Assembly (NCBI GenBank): GCA_017546705.1
Contig: JAFYSB010000009.1
Location: 1 to 53,609 of the forward strand
Length of the DNA stretch: 53,609 bases
Reading direction: 5' to 3'
Source: Paludibacteraceae bacterium
GTDB lineage: Bacteria > Bacteroidota > Bacteroidia > Bacteroidales > Paludibacteraceae
Both the position numbers and the translations under genes were made by a program. Positions 1-7,898 of the stretch are shown here, piece after piece; positions within the stretch are counted from its first letter, which is position 1; each line of letters opens with the position of its first letter. Under the pieces are notes generated by a model. The model was given only the letters and a program-made list of their open reading frames with translations. It was not told the origin of the DNA and did not search any database.

Positions 1-142
1 TTGTATGTATTTTTCAAAAAAACGACTGATATTCAATTGATTGTGACGAATGGGGTAATTGCGCTTTCATCCCATTGTGTTCGCTCAATCGGTACTTACC
101 CCTGCACGAAATTTGAATAAGAACCGTCTATCCCTTATCAAT

Positions 143-197
143 TACGTAGGATATACGTAACATATACGTAGGATATACGTAAGATATACGTAACATA
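143..197. repeat. 11-bp-period array of TACGTA palindromes (copy 1)
   Basis: TACGTA occurs at 143, 154, 165, 176 and 187, so the pitch is exactly 11 bp. The five-base linkers are GGATA, ACATA, GGATA, AGATA and ACATA. The array is preceded by ATCAAT. A second five-unit array with the same core, pitch and flank lies at 22987-23036 in inverted orientation. Both lie about 105-130 bp upstream of the -33 element of a tRNA promoter. The function is unknown; repeated protein binding on one helical face, or a structural repeat, are possibilities. Confidence 0.9.
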
Positions 198-296
198 ATC
201 GGGTCATTAACCTGAGAACACCATAGCTACCTCTAACCTTCTAAAACCAGGTATCTGCATTAAAATAAAAGAAAATGATGTTTTTTTTCAAAAATA

Positions 297-328
297 TTTG
301 GTCAGTTCAAAAAAAAGCAGTACCTTTG
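297..328 (+). promoter_or_regulatory. Bacteroidota promoter of tRNA-Leu
   Basis: TTTG at 297-300 and TACCTTTG at 321-328, 20 bp apart, match the -33/-7 consensus of the Bacteroidota primary sigma factor. About 40 bp around it are the same as in the tRNA-Phe promoter at 23168-23199. The predicted transcript starts near 335, which leaves a leader of about 130 nt before the tRNA. Confidence 0.85.
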
Positions 329-407
329 CAGCCGATTTCGGAATTAACTCTCCTTGTTTTGAGAAATTTAACTCAAACAAATCGAAAGTTTTTTCGATTT
401 GAGAGGA

Positions 408-462
408 GGAATCGCAGTCGCCTAATGCCGCAGAGCGGCAGTCATTGCGACAAGCGAATTCC
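408..462 (+). repeat. Hairpin with GCCGC-AGA-GCGGC core in the tRNA-Leu leader
   Basis: GGAATCGC (408-415) faces GCGAATTCC (454-462), and the centre is the palindrome GCCGCAGAGCGGC at 427-439. A separate perfect 10-bp hairpin (378-387 with 392-401) lies just upstream. The GCGGC core is also found in front of glyS, mraY and the nucleoside phosphorylase gene. It may be a small palindromic insertion, or a structure that must be removed to mature the tRNA. Confidence 0.65.
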
Positions 463-468
463 GACGAA

Positions 469-552
469 GCCCAGATGGCGGAATCGGTAGACGCGCTGGT
501 CTCAAACACCAGTAGGTTCACCCCTGTGCCGGTTCGACCCCGGCTCTGGGTA
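469..552 (+). tRNA. tRNA-Leu (anticodon CAA)
   Basis: The cloverleaf can be drawn directly. Acceptor GCCCAGA (469-475) pairs with TCTGGGT (545-551), with discriminator A552. The anticodon arm is CTGGT-CTCAAAC-ACCAG, giving anticodon CAA. There is a long variable arm and a T arm with the TTCGA loop. The CCA end is not encoded. It reads UUG leucine codons. Confidence 0.95.
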
Positions 553-554
553 CA

Positions 555-591
555 AAATCCCGCCTAACAAACGTTAGGTGGGATTTTTTTT
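555..591 (+). terminator. Intrinsic terminator after tRNA-Leu
   Basis: A stem of about 13 bp (ATCCCGCCTAAC with GTTAGGTGGGAT, one G-T pair) around an AAAC loop is followed by a run of T. It starts 2 nt after the tRNA. Confidence 0.9.
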
Positions 592-687
592 ACGAGTTTA
601 TAAATTATTAACCCATAAAAAGGTCATGCGGAAGACTTAAACAACCGCTATCACTCAGAACAGGCTAACTGCCCGGAGAGAAAACGA

Positions 688-696
688 AAAGGAGGT
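688..696 (+). promoter_or_regulatory. Strong Shine-Dalgarno site of rpsU
   Basis: The sequence AAAGGAGGT lies 7 nt before ATG 704. Most genes in this window have no recognisable Shine-Dalgarno sequence, as is usual in Bacteroidota, so this near-perfect site stands out. It also settles the start: the GTG at 695 overlaps the site and cannot be the initiator. A role in autogenous control by S21 is known for a relative (Flavobacterium) and is inferred here. Confidence 0.8.
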
Positions 697-703
697 GTAT
701 GCA

Positions 704-898
704 ATGATCATAGTTCCAGTAAAAGAAGGTGAGAACATCGAGCGCGCGATTAAGAAATTCAAACGCAAATTCGACAAGACAGGTGTTGTGAAAGAGCTTC
801 GTCGTCGTCAACAATTCTCAAAGCCATCTGAGATCAAGCGTGAGAAAATGATGCACGCAATTTATGTTCAACAATTGCATGCGCATGATGGAGAATAA
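704..898 (+). CDS. rpsU: 30S ribosomal protein bS21
   Basis: A 64-residue basic protein beginning MIIVPVKEGENIE, the standard Bacteroidota S21 start, with the family core FKRKFDKTGVVKELRRRQ. S21 sits on the small-subunit platform near the 3' end of 16S rRNA. In Bacteroidota ribosomes it helps sequester the anti-Shine-Dalgarno tail, which explains weak Shine-Dalgarno use in the phylum (established for Flavobacterium). The start is ATG 704, set by the site at 688-696; an in-frame GTG at 695 is rejected. A terminator follows at 915-943. The gene is monocistronic, between tRNA-Leu and the convergent yqeY. Confidence 0.95.
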   Translation: MIIVPVKEGENIERAIKKFKRKFDKTGVVKELRRRQQFSKPSEIKREKMMHAIYVQQLHAHDGE

Positions 899-914
899 TT
901 AAATCCACAATACG

Positions 915-943
915 AAAAAGCACCCTTGTTTGGGTGCTTTTTT
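915..943 (+). terminator. Terminator after rpsU
   Basis: AAAGCACCC and GGGTGCTTT form a 9-bp stem around TTGTTT, followed by T residues. It lies 17 nt after the rpsU stop. Confidence 0.9.
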
Positions 944-1021
944 ATTATGGATAAATCGCTTCTCTGTCAGAAGTCAGACCATTTCAGTGCTAGAACGCTC
1001 ACACAAGTGAACTGTTAGATA

Positions 1022-1474
1022 TTATTGTGCGAGCAATTGGCGCACAACAAGGTTGATAGTCTTGCCTTCGGCTTTGCCTGCCAACTGTTTAGTCGCCACA
1101 CCCATCACTTTACCCATATCTTGTGGACCAGCAGCACCTACCTGAGTAATGATTGCTTGAAGAGCAGCCTTGAGTTCATCCTCCGACATCATAGCTGGCA
1201 AATAACGCTCAATGATAGCACATTGTGCCATCTCATCGTCTGCCAATTCAGGACGATTGGCACCACGAAACATTTCCGCAGCCTCTTTGCGTTGCTTTAC
1301 CATCTTTTGGAGGATTTGCAATGCACGGTCATCGTGCAATTCGCCATCACCTCCTTTGGCAGTTTTAGCCTCAAGGAATTCTTTCTTTATACCACGCAGC
1401 GCGTCCAACGCCACTTTATCTTTTGCGAGCATTGCTTTCTTAATATCCTCGCTGATTTGATCAAAAAGATTCAT
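1022..1474 (-). CDS. yqeY: GatB/YqeY domain-containing protein
   Basis: A 150-residue protein, full length for the YqeY family (related to the tail domain of the GatB amidotransferase subunit). It opens MNLFDQISEDIKKAML and carries the family blocks ALRGIKKEF and MGKVMGVATKQLAGKAEGK. The family probably binds tRNA, but its exact role is not established. In many Bacteroidales this gene sits just after ftsZ; here it lies about 8 kb from ftsZ on the same strand, which fits a broken dcw cluster. It is 57 bp behind nhaD and could share its transcript. The spacer before its start contains three 9-bp repeats ending in CCTT (about 1507-1533). Confidence 0.9.
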   Translation of the reverse strand: MNLFDQISEDIKKAMLAKDKVALDALRGIKKEFLEAKTAKGGDGELHDDRALQILQKMVKQRKEAAEMFRGANRPELADDEMAQCAIIERYLPAMMSEDELKAALQAIITQVGAAGPQDMGKVMGVATKQLAGKAEGKTINLVVRQLLAQ

Positions 1475-1531
1475 TGTTATTTTAGTTTATTTTAGATTAT
1501 AGTGATAAGGACTTTAAGGTCTTTAAGGACA

Positions 1532-2851
1532 TTACAGGAAAATTAACTGCACTAGAATATACACCGGCAATAGCACTATCAATGAGAACTTATACATATA
1601 CCCAAAGAATGATGGCATCTTTACACCACTCTCCTCTGCGATAGCCTTCACCATAAAGTTAGGTCCATTGCCAATATAAGTCATTGCTCCAAAGAAAACA
1701 GCACCAATACAGATTGCCATGAGCAGAATCTCTGGAATTCCTGCTACAACATTACCACCAAAAGCGGCAATCTGATCAGGAGTAAGTCCTGTCGCAACAC
1801 TATGGAAAGCCACTGCAGTTGGCGTATTATCTAAGAACGAAGACAGCAAACCTGTAGAATAATAGAATTGCCATGTAGCATCCAAACCAAGTGAAGCAGC
1901 ATTAGCATTTAGATATGCCAGTGCAGGGGTCATCGTGGTAAAAATACCTAAAAACAACACTGCAACCTCTACAATAGGTGACCAAGAGAAGTGATTAAGT
2001 TCGAAACGTACTTTCTTCTTTGTCGTATAGAATGACAATAATGTTAACGAAACGAGAATAATCTCACGCAAGTACTTGATCCACATTGGTGCATGTTCCT
2101 CGCCCATTTGCGGAATAACCCCTGCATTAATAAAAGCAACGGTCAATACAACGCCGACAAGATAAAGGAAATTCAATTTGCCATATATACGCAAAGGCGT
2201 ATGTTCGCGATGATCTGCTGAGATAGCCGTCCAATGTTCCTTATTATAATAGTAGGTATCTAGCGCAAAATATATGGCGAGCAACAAGCCACCAGTCAAT
2301 AACCAAGGTGCCCACATTGAAGCGAACCAAGTAAATTCCGCTCCACGCAAGAACAGCATAAACAAAGGAGGATCACCTAATGGCGTAAGCAAACCACCAC
2401 AGTTCGCACACAACGCAATGAAAAACAACACAGTATGTACCTTATGTTCGCGTTGTTGATTGGTAGTAAGTACAGGACGAATCAATAGCATAGCCGCACC
2501 TGTAGTACCCATAATACTTGCCAATACCCAACCCAAAGCCAGGAATGTCGTATTGACCCAAGGCTTAGCTTTGATATCACCTGAGAGATGAATACCACCC
2601 GTGATCACATACAACGCAAGAAGAAGAATGATAAACGGAATGTAGTCGCCAAAGATTTGGTGCTCCAAATCATGCAACATTCCTCCTACAATTAAACAAA
2701 TGGCTGTAGGCACACCCAAGAAGAGTGCTACGGTCAATTTGTGTCGATTACTCTCCCACCAATGCTCTGCAATCAGTGGGGCAACTGCGATGGTCAATAG
2801 CATCAATCCAAAAGGAATCATGCTCCATGCACTATGTACAAATTGCTCCAT
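1532..2851 (-). CDS. nhaD: NhaD-type sodium:proton antiporter
   Basis: A 439-residue inner-membrane protein with about 11-12 hydrophobic helices, of the ArsB/NhaD (CitMHS-like) superfamily. Recognisable family stretches are TTGAAMLLIRP (about 120-130), CANCGGLLTPLGDPPLFM (about 150-167) and SSFLDNTPTAVAF (about 335-347), where polar residues inside helices form the ion path. It should exchange sodium for protons in pH and salt homeostasis. The family also holds organic-anion carriers, so the substrate is inferred. No clear promoter was found in front; the gene follows lepA by about 95 bp and may be read from the lepA promoter. Confidence 0.87.
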   Translation of the reverse strand: MEQFVHSAWSMIPFGLMLLTIAVAPLIAEHWWESNRHKLTVALFLGVPTAICLIVGGMLHDLEHQIFGDYIPFIILLLALYVITGGIHLSGDIKAKPWVNTTFLALGWVLASIMGTTGAAMLLIRPVLTTNQQREHKVHTVLFFIALCANCGGLLTPLGDPPLFMLFLRGAEFTWFASMWAPWLLTGGLLLAIYFALDTYYYNKEHWTAISADHREHTPLRIYGKLNFLYLVGVVLTVAFINAGVIPQMGEEHAPMWIKYLREIILVSLTLLSFYTTKKKVRFELNHFSWSPIVEVAVLFLGIFTTMTPALAYLNANAASLGLDATWQFYYSTGLLSSFLDNTPTAVAFHSVATGLTPDQIAAFGGNVVAGIPEILLMAICIGAVFFGAMTYIGNGPNFMVKAIAEESGVKMPSFFGYMYKFSLIVLLPVYILVQLIFL

Positions 2852-2946
2852 ATTAATATAGTTAATAGTTAATATTCATTAGAGGTTAGAGGCTGGAGTA
2901 TGTAGCTCACCGCTATATCTCACCTCTCGCCTAATCCTCTTGTCGC

Positions 2947-4722
2947 TTAATCCAACTTTAGTACGGCGAGGAAGGCTTTTTGTGGCACTTCCACATTACC
3001 GATCTGCTTCATACGCTTTTTACCCTTCTTCTGCTTCTCCAGCAACTTACGCTTACGGCTCACGTCACCACCATAACACTTCGCCAACACGTCCTTACGC
3101 ACCTGCTTCACGGTCTCGCGGGCGATAATCTTCGCACCGATAGCCGCCTGGATAGCAATATCAAACTGCTGACGAGGCAACAACTCCTTGAGTTTCTCAC
3201 ACATACGACGACCAAAACTCTCGGCATTGTCTCTGTGGGTCAAGGTACTCAATGCATCCACTTGCTCGCCATTGAGCAGAATATCTAATTTCACCAAGTT
3301 ACTTGGGCGGAAGCCATTGTGGTGCCAGTCAAACGAAGCATAACCTTTGGAGATGGATTTGAGTTTGTCGTAGAAGTCAATGACAATCTCGCCGAGTGGC
3401 ATGTCATAGAGGATCTCCATACGGTCGCCTGAGATATACTCTTGCTTGACGAGTTCGCCTCGTTTACCAAGACACAAGGTCATGATAGGGCCAATATAAT
3501 TGCTCGTGGTAATCACGCTAGCACGGATATAAGGTTCCTCAATACGGTCAATCACCGTGATATCGGGCATACCCGCAGGGTTATGCACCTCGTGCATTTC
3601 GCCGTCCTTGGTATATACCTTATAGCTTACGTTAGGCACCGTGGTAATCACATCCATATCAAACTCGCGGTCCAAGCGCTCTTGCACAATCTCCATATGC
3701 AACAATCCCAGGAATCCGCAGCGGAAACCAAAGCCCAATGCCACCGAAGACTCAGGCTGGAAAGTCAAAGCCGCATCGTTCAACTGAAGTTTCTCCAACG
3801 AAGCACGCAAGTCCTCAAAATCCTCTGCCTCAATAGGATACACACCCGCAAAGACCATCGGTTTGGCTTCCTCAAAGCCCTCAATAGCTTTCTCACAAGG
3901 ACGAGCTACATGCGTGATGGTATCACCCACCTTTACCTCGGTAGAGGTCTTGATACCCGAAATGATGTATCCCACATTACCTGCCGAAATCTCTTTAGTA
4001 GGTTGCATACCCAACTTTAGTACACCTATCTCGTCTGCATCATACTCTTTGCCTGTATTGAAGAATCGCACACGATCGCCCGACTTCATCGTTCCGTTCA
4101 CCACCTTGAAGTAAGCAATGATTCCGCGGAATGGGTTAAACACCGAGTCAAACACCAAACATTGCAGCGGTGCCTCGGGGTCGCCTACAGGAGGTGCAAT
4201 ACGTTCAATAATCGCATCCAATATCTCAGGCACGCCATCACCTGTCTTTGCCGAACAACGAAGGATCTCTTCACGCTTACAGCCCAACAGGTCAATAATC
4301 TCATCTTCCACCTTCTCAGGCATAGCCGAATCCATATCGCACTTGTTCATCACAGGGATAATTTCCAAGTCATGCTCCAATGCCATATAGAGGTTGGAGA
4401 TGGTCTGCGCCTGCACACCTTGCGATGCATCCACGATGAGCAATGCACCCTCGCATGCAGCGATGGAGCGACTCACCTCGTAGGAAAAGTCCACGTGTCC
4501 CGGAGTGTCAATCAGATTAAGGGTGTATCCCTTATACTGCATTTGAATGGCATGCGACTTGATGGTAATACCACGCTCTTTCTCCAAATCCATATCGTCC
4601 AGCACCTGATTCTCCATCAAGCGCTTATCCACCGTAGCCGTATATTCAATCAAGCGGTCCGCCAAGGTGGATTTGCCATGATCAATGTGAGCAATAATGC
4701 AAAAATTTCGTATATTCTTCAT
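2947..4722 (-). CDS. lepA: Elongation factor 4 (LepA)
   Basis: A 591-residue translational GTPase. The G motifs are visible: HIDHGKST (P loop), DTPGHVDF (G3) and NKCD (G4), followed by the EF-G-like domains and the LepA-specific C-terminal domain ending in [16 protein letters not shown]. The protein acts on stalled or mistranslocated ribosomes and in 30S assembly. I place the start at ATG 4722 (MKNIRNF), matching the family; the open frame runs 11 codons further up. It is transcribed divergently from korA, and its predicted -7 box lies at 4796-4803. Confidence 0.96.
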   Translation of the reverse strand: MKNIRNFCIIAHIDHGKSTLADRLIEYTATVDKRLMENQVLDDMDLEKERGITIKSHAIQMQYKGYTLNLIDTPGHVDFSYEVSRSIAACEGALLIVDASQGVQAQTISNLYMALEHDLEIIPVMNKCDMDSAMPEKVEDEIIDLLGCKREEILRCSAKTGDGVPEILDAIIERIAPPVGDPEAPLQCLVFDSVFNPFRGIIAYFKVVNGTMKSGDRVRFFNTGKEYDADEIGVLKLGMQPTKEISAGNVGYIISGIKTSTEVKVGDTITHVARPCEKAIEGFEEAKPMVFAGVYPIEAEDFEDLRASLEKLQLNDAALTFQPESSVALGFGFRCGFLGLLHMEIVQERLDREFDMDVITTVPNVSYKVYTKDGEMHEVHNPAGMPDITVIDRIEEPYIRASVITTSNYIGPIMTLCLGKRGELVKQEYISGDRMEILYDMPLGEIVIDFYDKLKSISKGYASFDWHHNGFRPSNLVKLDILLNGEQVDALSTLTHRDNAESFGRRMCEKLKELLPRQQFDIAIQAAIGAKIIARETVKQVRKDVLAKCYGGDVSRKRKLLEKQKKGKKRMKQIGNVEVPQKAFLAVLKLD

Positions 4723-4795
4723 AAATAGTGATAAGCTATGAGTTAGGAGTAACAAACTATATGAGCCCTTGTACTCCCTAATTTATAATTGCCTG

Positions 4796-4843
4796 CAAAG
4801 GTAATAAAAAATTTGCATATATGCAAAAAATATTGTAATTTTG
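4796..4843. promoter_or_regulatory. Divergent lepA/korA promoters sharing a palindromic -33 block
   Basis: Rightward: TTTG 4812-4815, 20 bp, TAATTTTG 4836-4843. Leftward: CAAA 4824-4827, 20 bp, CAAAGGTA 4796-4803 (TACCTTTG on the minus strand). The palindrome TTTGCATATATGCAAA (4812-4827) provides both -33 elements. The same design recurs at 36768-36814 and 43330-43377. Confidence 0.8.
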
Positions 4844-4872
4844 TCGGCGATTTGAATAATTATCAACAAACA

Positions 4873-6729
4873 ATGAAAAAACAACAAGTAGTTATTCGCT
4901 TCTGTGGCGATTCGGGCGATGGTATGCAACTCACAGGTACCATGTTTGCCTCGCTGAGCGCAATCTTGGGTAATGAAATCAGCACCCTACCCGATTTTCC
5001 TGCCGAGATTCGTGCGCCTCAAGGCACATTAGGTGGCGTAAGCGGTTTCCAAGTACAATTAGGCACTGGCGTATATACCCCTGGCGACCAAGCCGATGTG
5101 ATTGTAGCCATGAACGCTGCCGCGCTGAAAGTATGCGCATTGGGTTCGAAATTCAACCAAGCAGGTGCCAAATGGAATGCAGAAGGTTCTATGTTCAAGC
5201 GTGATGCAGTTATCATTGTAGATACTGATTCGCTTACTGCAAAAGACCTAGCGAAAGCATTATATACAACAGACAATCCTTTTACCGAACTTGGGATTCC
5301 TGAATCGGTACAAATCATACCCGTAGCCCTAACAGAACTCACAAAAGAGGCACTCAAAGACATGGGGCTGGACAATAAGTCTGTGCTCAAGTCACGCAAT
5401 ATGTTTGCACTCGGATTGGTCTGTTGGCTATTCAATCGCCCTGTAGATAAGGCTGTTGCCTTCCTCGAGAGTAAGTTCCAGAAGAAGCCACAGTTAATCG
5501 CACCTAACGTAAAGGTACTCACCGACGGCTTTAATTACGGACAAAACCTCGCGCTGAATATCCAAACGATGAATGTGGAGAAATCCCAGGAACTGCCCAA
5601 AGGCACCTATACTTCTATCGCAGGCAACAAGGCTACAGCGTGGGGACTGATTGCCGCAGCTGAGAAATGTGGTAAACGTCTGTTCTTGGGCAGTTACCCT
5701 ATCACACCTGCTACCGATATTATGCACGAACTCGCTGCTCGCAAAGATATGGGTGTGATGGTGGTGCAAGCTGAAGATGAGATTGCTGGTGTATGTACTG
5801 CTATTGGTGCTGCCTTCGCAGGTGATTTAGCAGCTACAAGTACTTCAGGGCCTGGACTAAGCCTCAAGGGCGAAGCCATTGGATTGGCAGTGATGGCAGA
5901 ATTGCCATTGGTAGTGATTGATGTGCAACGCGGAGGACCAAGCACAGGACTTCCAACCAAAACAGAGCAAACAGACTTGATGCAAGCGCTCTATGGTCGC
6001 AATGGCGAGTGTCCCGCTGTGGTAATCGCTGCCTCCAGCTCTGCTAACTGCTTCGACTATGCGTATGAAGCATGTAAGATTGCGCTAGAGAACATGACGC
6101 CTGTGGTATTATTGACCGACACCTACTTGGCGAATGGCACGGGGCTGTGGCGTATTCCTCAATTGAGCGAACTGCCTCCAATTCAACCACAAAACGTACC
6201 AGAAGAACTAAAAGGCAACTACAATCCCGCCCTGCGCGATGAGCGCGGCGTGCGCTACTGGGCATACCCAGGTATGGAAGGCTACGAACACCGCAATATC
6301 GGTTTGGAGCGCGATGCTGAAAAAGGTACTATCTCCACCAATCCCGAGAACCACCAACGCATGGTGATTGCACGCCAAGCAAAGATTGAGCAGGTGACGA
6401 ACCAAATACCTCTGCTGCAAGTACAAGGCAACCCGCAAAGCGACACGCTACTTATTGGTTGGGGAAGCACCGAAGGACACCTGCACGCAGCAGCCAACGA
6501 GCTTGGATGTGCATTAGCACACTTCAACTATATTAACCCGCTACCTAAAAACACTGAAGAGGTATTGCGCCAATACAAACGCATCGTGGTGTGCGAATTG
6601 AATAGCGGACAGTTCGCGGCATATTTACGAAGCAAGATAGCAGGTATTTCGTTGGAGCAATACAACGAACTCACCGCACAACCATTTGCGGTTGACCGCA
6701 TAGTTAACTTTGTCAAAAACTCCTTATAA
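4873..6729 (+). CDS. korA: 2-oxoacid:ferredoxin oxidoreductase, fused gamma-alpha subunit (KorA)
   Basis: A 618-residue subunit of a thiamine-diphosphate enzyme that converts 2-oxoglutarate and CoA to succinyl-CoA, reducing ferredoxin. The N-terminal 180 residues are the gamma domain (RFCGDSGDGMQ near residue 10, then PAEIRAPQGTLGGVSGFQ). After a linker come the alpha pyrimidine-binding domain (GSYPITPATDIMHELA, AEDEIAGVCTAIGAA, TSTSGPGLSLKGE, QRGGPSTGLPTKTEQ) and a C-terminal transketolase-like domain. The start is ATG 4873, 30 nt after the -7 box; the frame is open 28 codons further up. The beta subunit follows after 8 bp. Delta and ferredoxin-like subunits are not in the window. Specificity for 2-oxoglutarate is inferred from the family. 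Confidence 0.93.
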   Translation: MKKQQVVIRFCGDSGDGMQLTGTMFASLSAILGNEISTLPDFPAEIRAPQGTLGGVSGFQVQLGTGVYTPGDQADVIVAMNAAALKVCALGSKFNQAGAKWNAEGSMFKRDAVIIVDTDSLTAKDLAKALYTTDNPFTELGIPESVQIIPVALTELTKEALKDMGLDNKSVLKSRNMFALGLVCWLFNRPVDKAVAFLESKFQKKPQLIAPNVKVLTDGFNYGQNLALNIQTMNVEKSQELPKGTYTSIAGNKATAWGLIAAAEKCGKRLFLGSYPITPATDIMHELAARKDMGVMVVQAEDEIAGVCTAIGAAFAGDLAATSTSGPGLSLKGEAIGLAVMAELPLVVIDVQRGGPSTGLPTKTEQTDLMQALYGRNGECPAVVIAASSSANCFDYAYEACKIALENMTPVVLLTDTYLANGTGLWRIPQLSELPPIQPQNVPEELKGNYNPALRDERGVRYWAYPGMEGYEHRNIGLERDAEKGTISTNPENHQRMVIARQAKIEQVTNQIPLLQVQGNPQSDTLLIGWGSTEGHLHAAANELGCALAHFNYINPLPKNTEEVLRQYKRIVVCELNSGQFAAYLRSKIAGISLEQYNELTAQPFAVDRIVNFVKNSL

Positions 6730-6737
6730 ATCATAGT

Positions 6738-7805
6738 ATGGAAGCAAGTCAATTTAAGAGCAATCAATATGTGAAGTTTTGCCCTGGTTGTGGTGACCAT
6801 GCTATCTGCATGGCATTGCAAAAAGCAATGGCAGAAGTGGGTATACCTACCCATCAAACAGTGGTAATCTCAGGTATCGGCTGTTCGAGCCGCATGCCTC
6901 ACTATTTGAACACCTACGGTTTTAATACTATTCATGGTCGTGGTGCGGCTATCGCCACTGGTGTCAAGACTAGCCATCCTGAACTCAGCGTATGGCAAAT
7001 GACAGGCGATGGCGATTGCTTAGCGATCGGTGGAAACCATTTTATCCATGAGTTGCGCCGCAATGTGGATTTGAATATCTGCCTATTCAATAACCGCATA
7101 TATGGTTTGACCAAAGGTCAGTACTCCCCTACTTCGCCTAAAGGATTTGTGAGCAAGTCCAGTCCGTTTGGTACGGTAGAGCGTCCATTTATCCCTGCCG
7201 AACTAGTGTTCGGTGCTCGCGGCACCTTCTTCGCCCGCACATTGGATGTGGATATGCCAACTACGGTGGACTGTATGGTACAAGGTCATCAGCACAAAGG
7301 TGCCAGCGTGATTGAGTGTTTGGTCAACTGTGTGATTTTCAACAATGGCACACATAATTGGATCGCCGACCGTGAGGAGCGTGCCGAGCGTAGTATCGTG
7401 CTTCGTCATGGAGAGAAGATGATCTTCGGCAAAGAGAAAGACAAAGGTTTGGCATTGGACTATAACCAAGGATTGATACCTCAACTCATCGTCGTACCAG
7501 CCAATGACCCACGCGTACTCACACACGATGCCACTATGCAAGATCCAACGCTGCATCGAATGCTTGCGATGATGGGTTCGACCCTCCCAGCCTCCCTTCA
7601 AGGGAGGGGCACAGGCACAACGTCTCCCATAGAAGGGGAGATTGATAGGGGGCTTCCTATCGCTCTCGGTGTGATACGCAATGTAGAAGAAGAGTCATAC
7701 GATATGGCTGTGAATGAGCAGATTAATGAAGTACGCGAGAAGAGCAAAGTAAAAACATTCGACCAACTGACCCAGACATTGGAGCAGTGGGAAGTGAATC
7801 ATTAA
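6738..7805 (+). CDS. korB: 2-oxoacid:ferredoxin oxidoreductase, beta subunit (KorB)
   Basis: A 355-residue subunit that binds thiamine diphosphate. The CPGCGDHAI motif lies near residue 15, and the GDGD(C)LAIGGNHFIH motif near residue 92 gives the Mg-diphosphate site, followed by NNRIYGLTKGQYSPTS. It works with the alpha subunit 8 bp upstream. Residues about 282-306 (TLPASLQGRG and the following stretch to DRGLP) are foreign to the family. They are encoded by a C-rich double palindrome at 7580-7655 that keeps the frame, so the protein is about 20-25 residues longer than usual near its C-terminus. The insert lies after the catalytic core and is probably tolerated. Confidence 0.93.
   Translation: MEASQFKSNQYVKFCPGCGDHAICMALQKAMAEVGIPTHQTVVISGIGCSSRMPHYLNTYGFNTIHGRGAAIATGVKTSHPELSVWQMTGDGDCLAIGGNHFIHELRRNVDLNICLFNNRIYGLTKGQYSPTSPKGFVSKSSPFGTVERPFIPAELVFGARGTFFARTLDVDMPTTVDCMVQGHQHKGASVIECLVNCVIFNNGTHNWIADREERAERSIVLRHGEKMIFGKEKDKGLALDYNQGLIPQLIVVPANDPRVLTHDATMQDPTLHRMLAMMGSTLPASLQGRGTGTTSPIEGEIDRGLPIALGVIRNVEEESYDMAVNEQINEVREKSKVKTFDQLTQTLEQWEVNH
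7580..7655 (+). repeat. In-frame double palindrome inside korB
   Basis: The stem CCTCCCTTCAAGGGAGG is preceded by ACCCTCCCAG. A 14-nt spacer follows, then a second stem (TCTCCCATAGAAGGGGAGA) and GATAGGGGGC. Related C-rich palindromes interrupt rsmH (two), the ABC ATPase gene and aroC (two), always with the C-rich arm on the coding strand. This is best explained as a mobile palindromic element that survives in genes when it keeps the frame. Confidence 0.8.
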
Positions 7806-7898
7806 TCTAGGATTTATCACAACCAAAATTATAGTATATTAAAGTAACCAAAATTTTCTAGAACGGCGAATTGAACTAATTAAACTAAATCAAATTAA

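Larger units (their letters stand above)
1..468. other. Gene-free stretch upstream of tRNA-Leu
   Basis: I see no credible gene here. Positions 1-142 hold nothing I can name. The rest contains an array of five TACGTA palindromes (143-197), a Bacteroidota-type promoter (297-328), and a tRNA leader with two hairpins (378-401 and 408-462). The small open frames over 275-521 cover the promoter and the tRNA and are not credible genes. Confidence 0.7.

Noticed and set aside
143-197. CRISPR array
   Set aside because: The repeats are only 6 bp with 5-bp linkers, linkers recur, and there are no cas genes in the window.
695-703. GTG 695 as rpsU start
   Set aside because: It overlaps the Shine-Dalgarno site; the family start MIIVPVKEG is at ATG 704.
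1025-1495. 156-codon plus-strand frame opposite yqeY
   Set aside because: It is a shadow of the well-conserved minus-strand yqeY gene, with no family resemblance.
2880-2946. Terminator between lepA and nhaD
   Set aside because: The imperfect AGAGGTTAG/CTAATCCTCT pairing has a long loop and no T tail, so read-through from lepA to nhaD is possible.
2980-4728. Several plus-strand frames opposite lepA (up to 192 codons)
   Set aside because: They are rich in His and Arg, typical antisense shadows of a GTPase gene, and none resembles a protein family.
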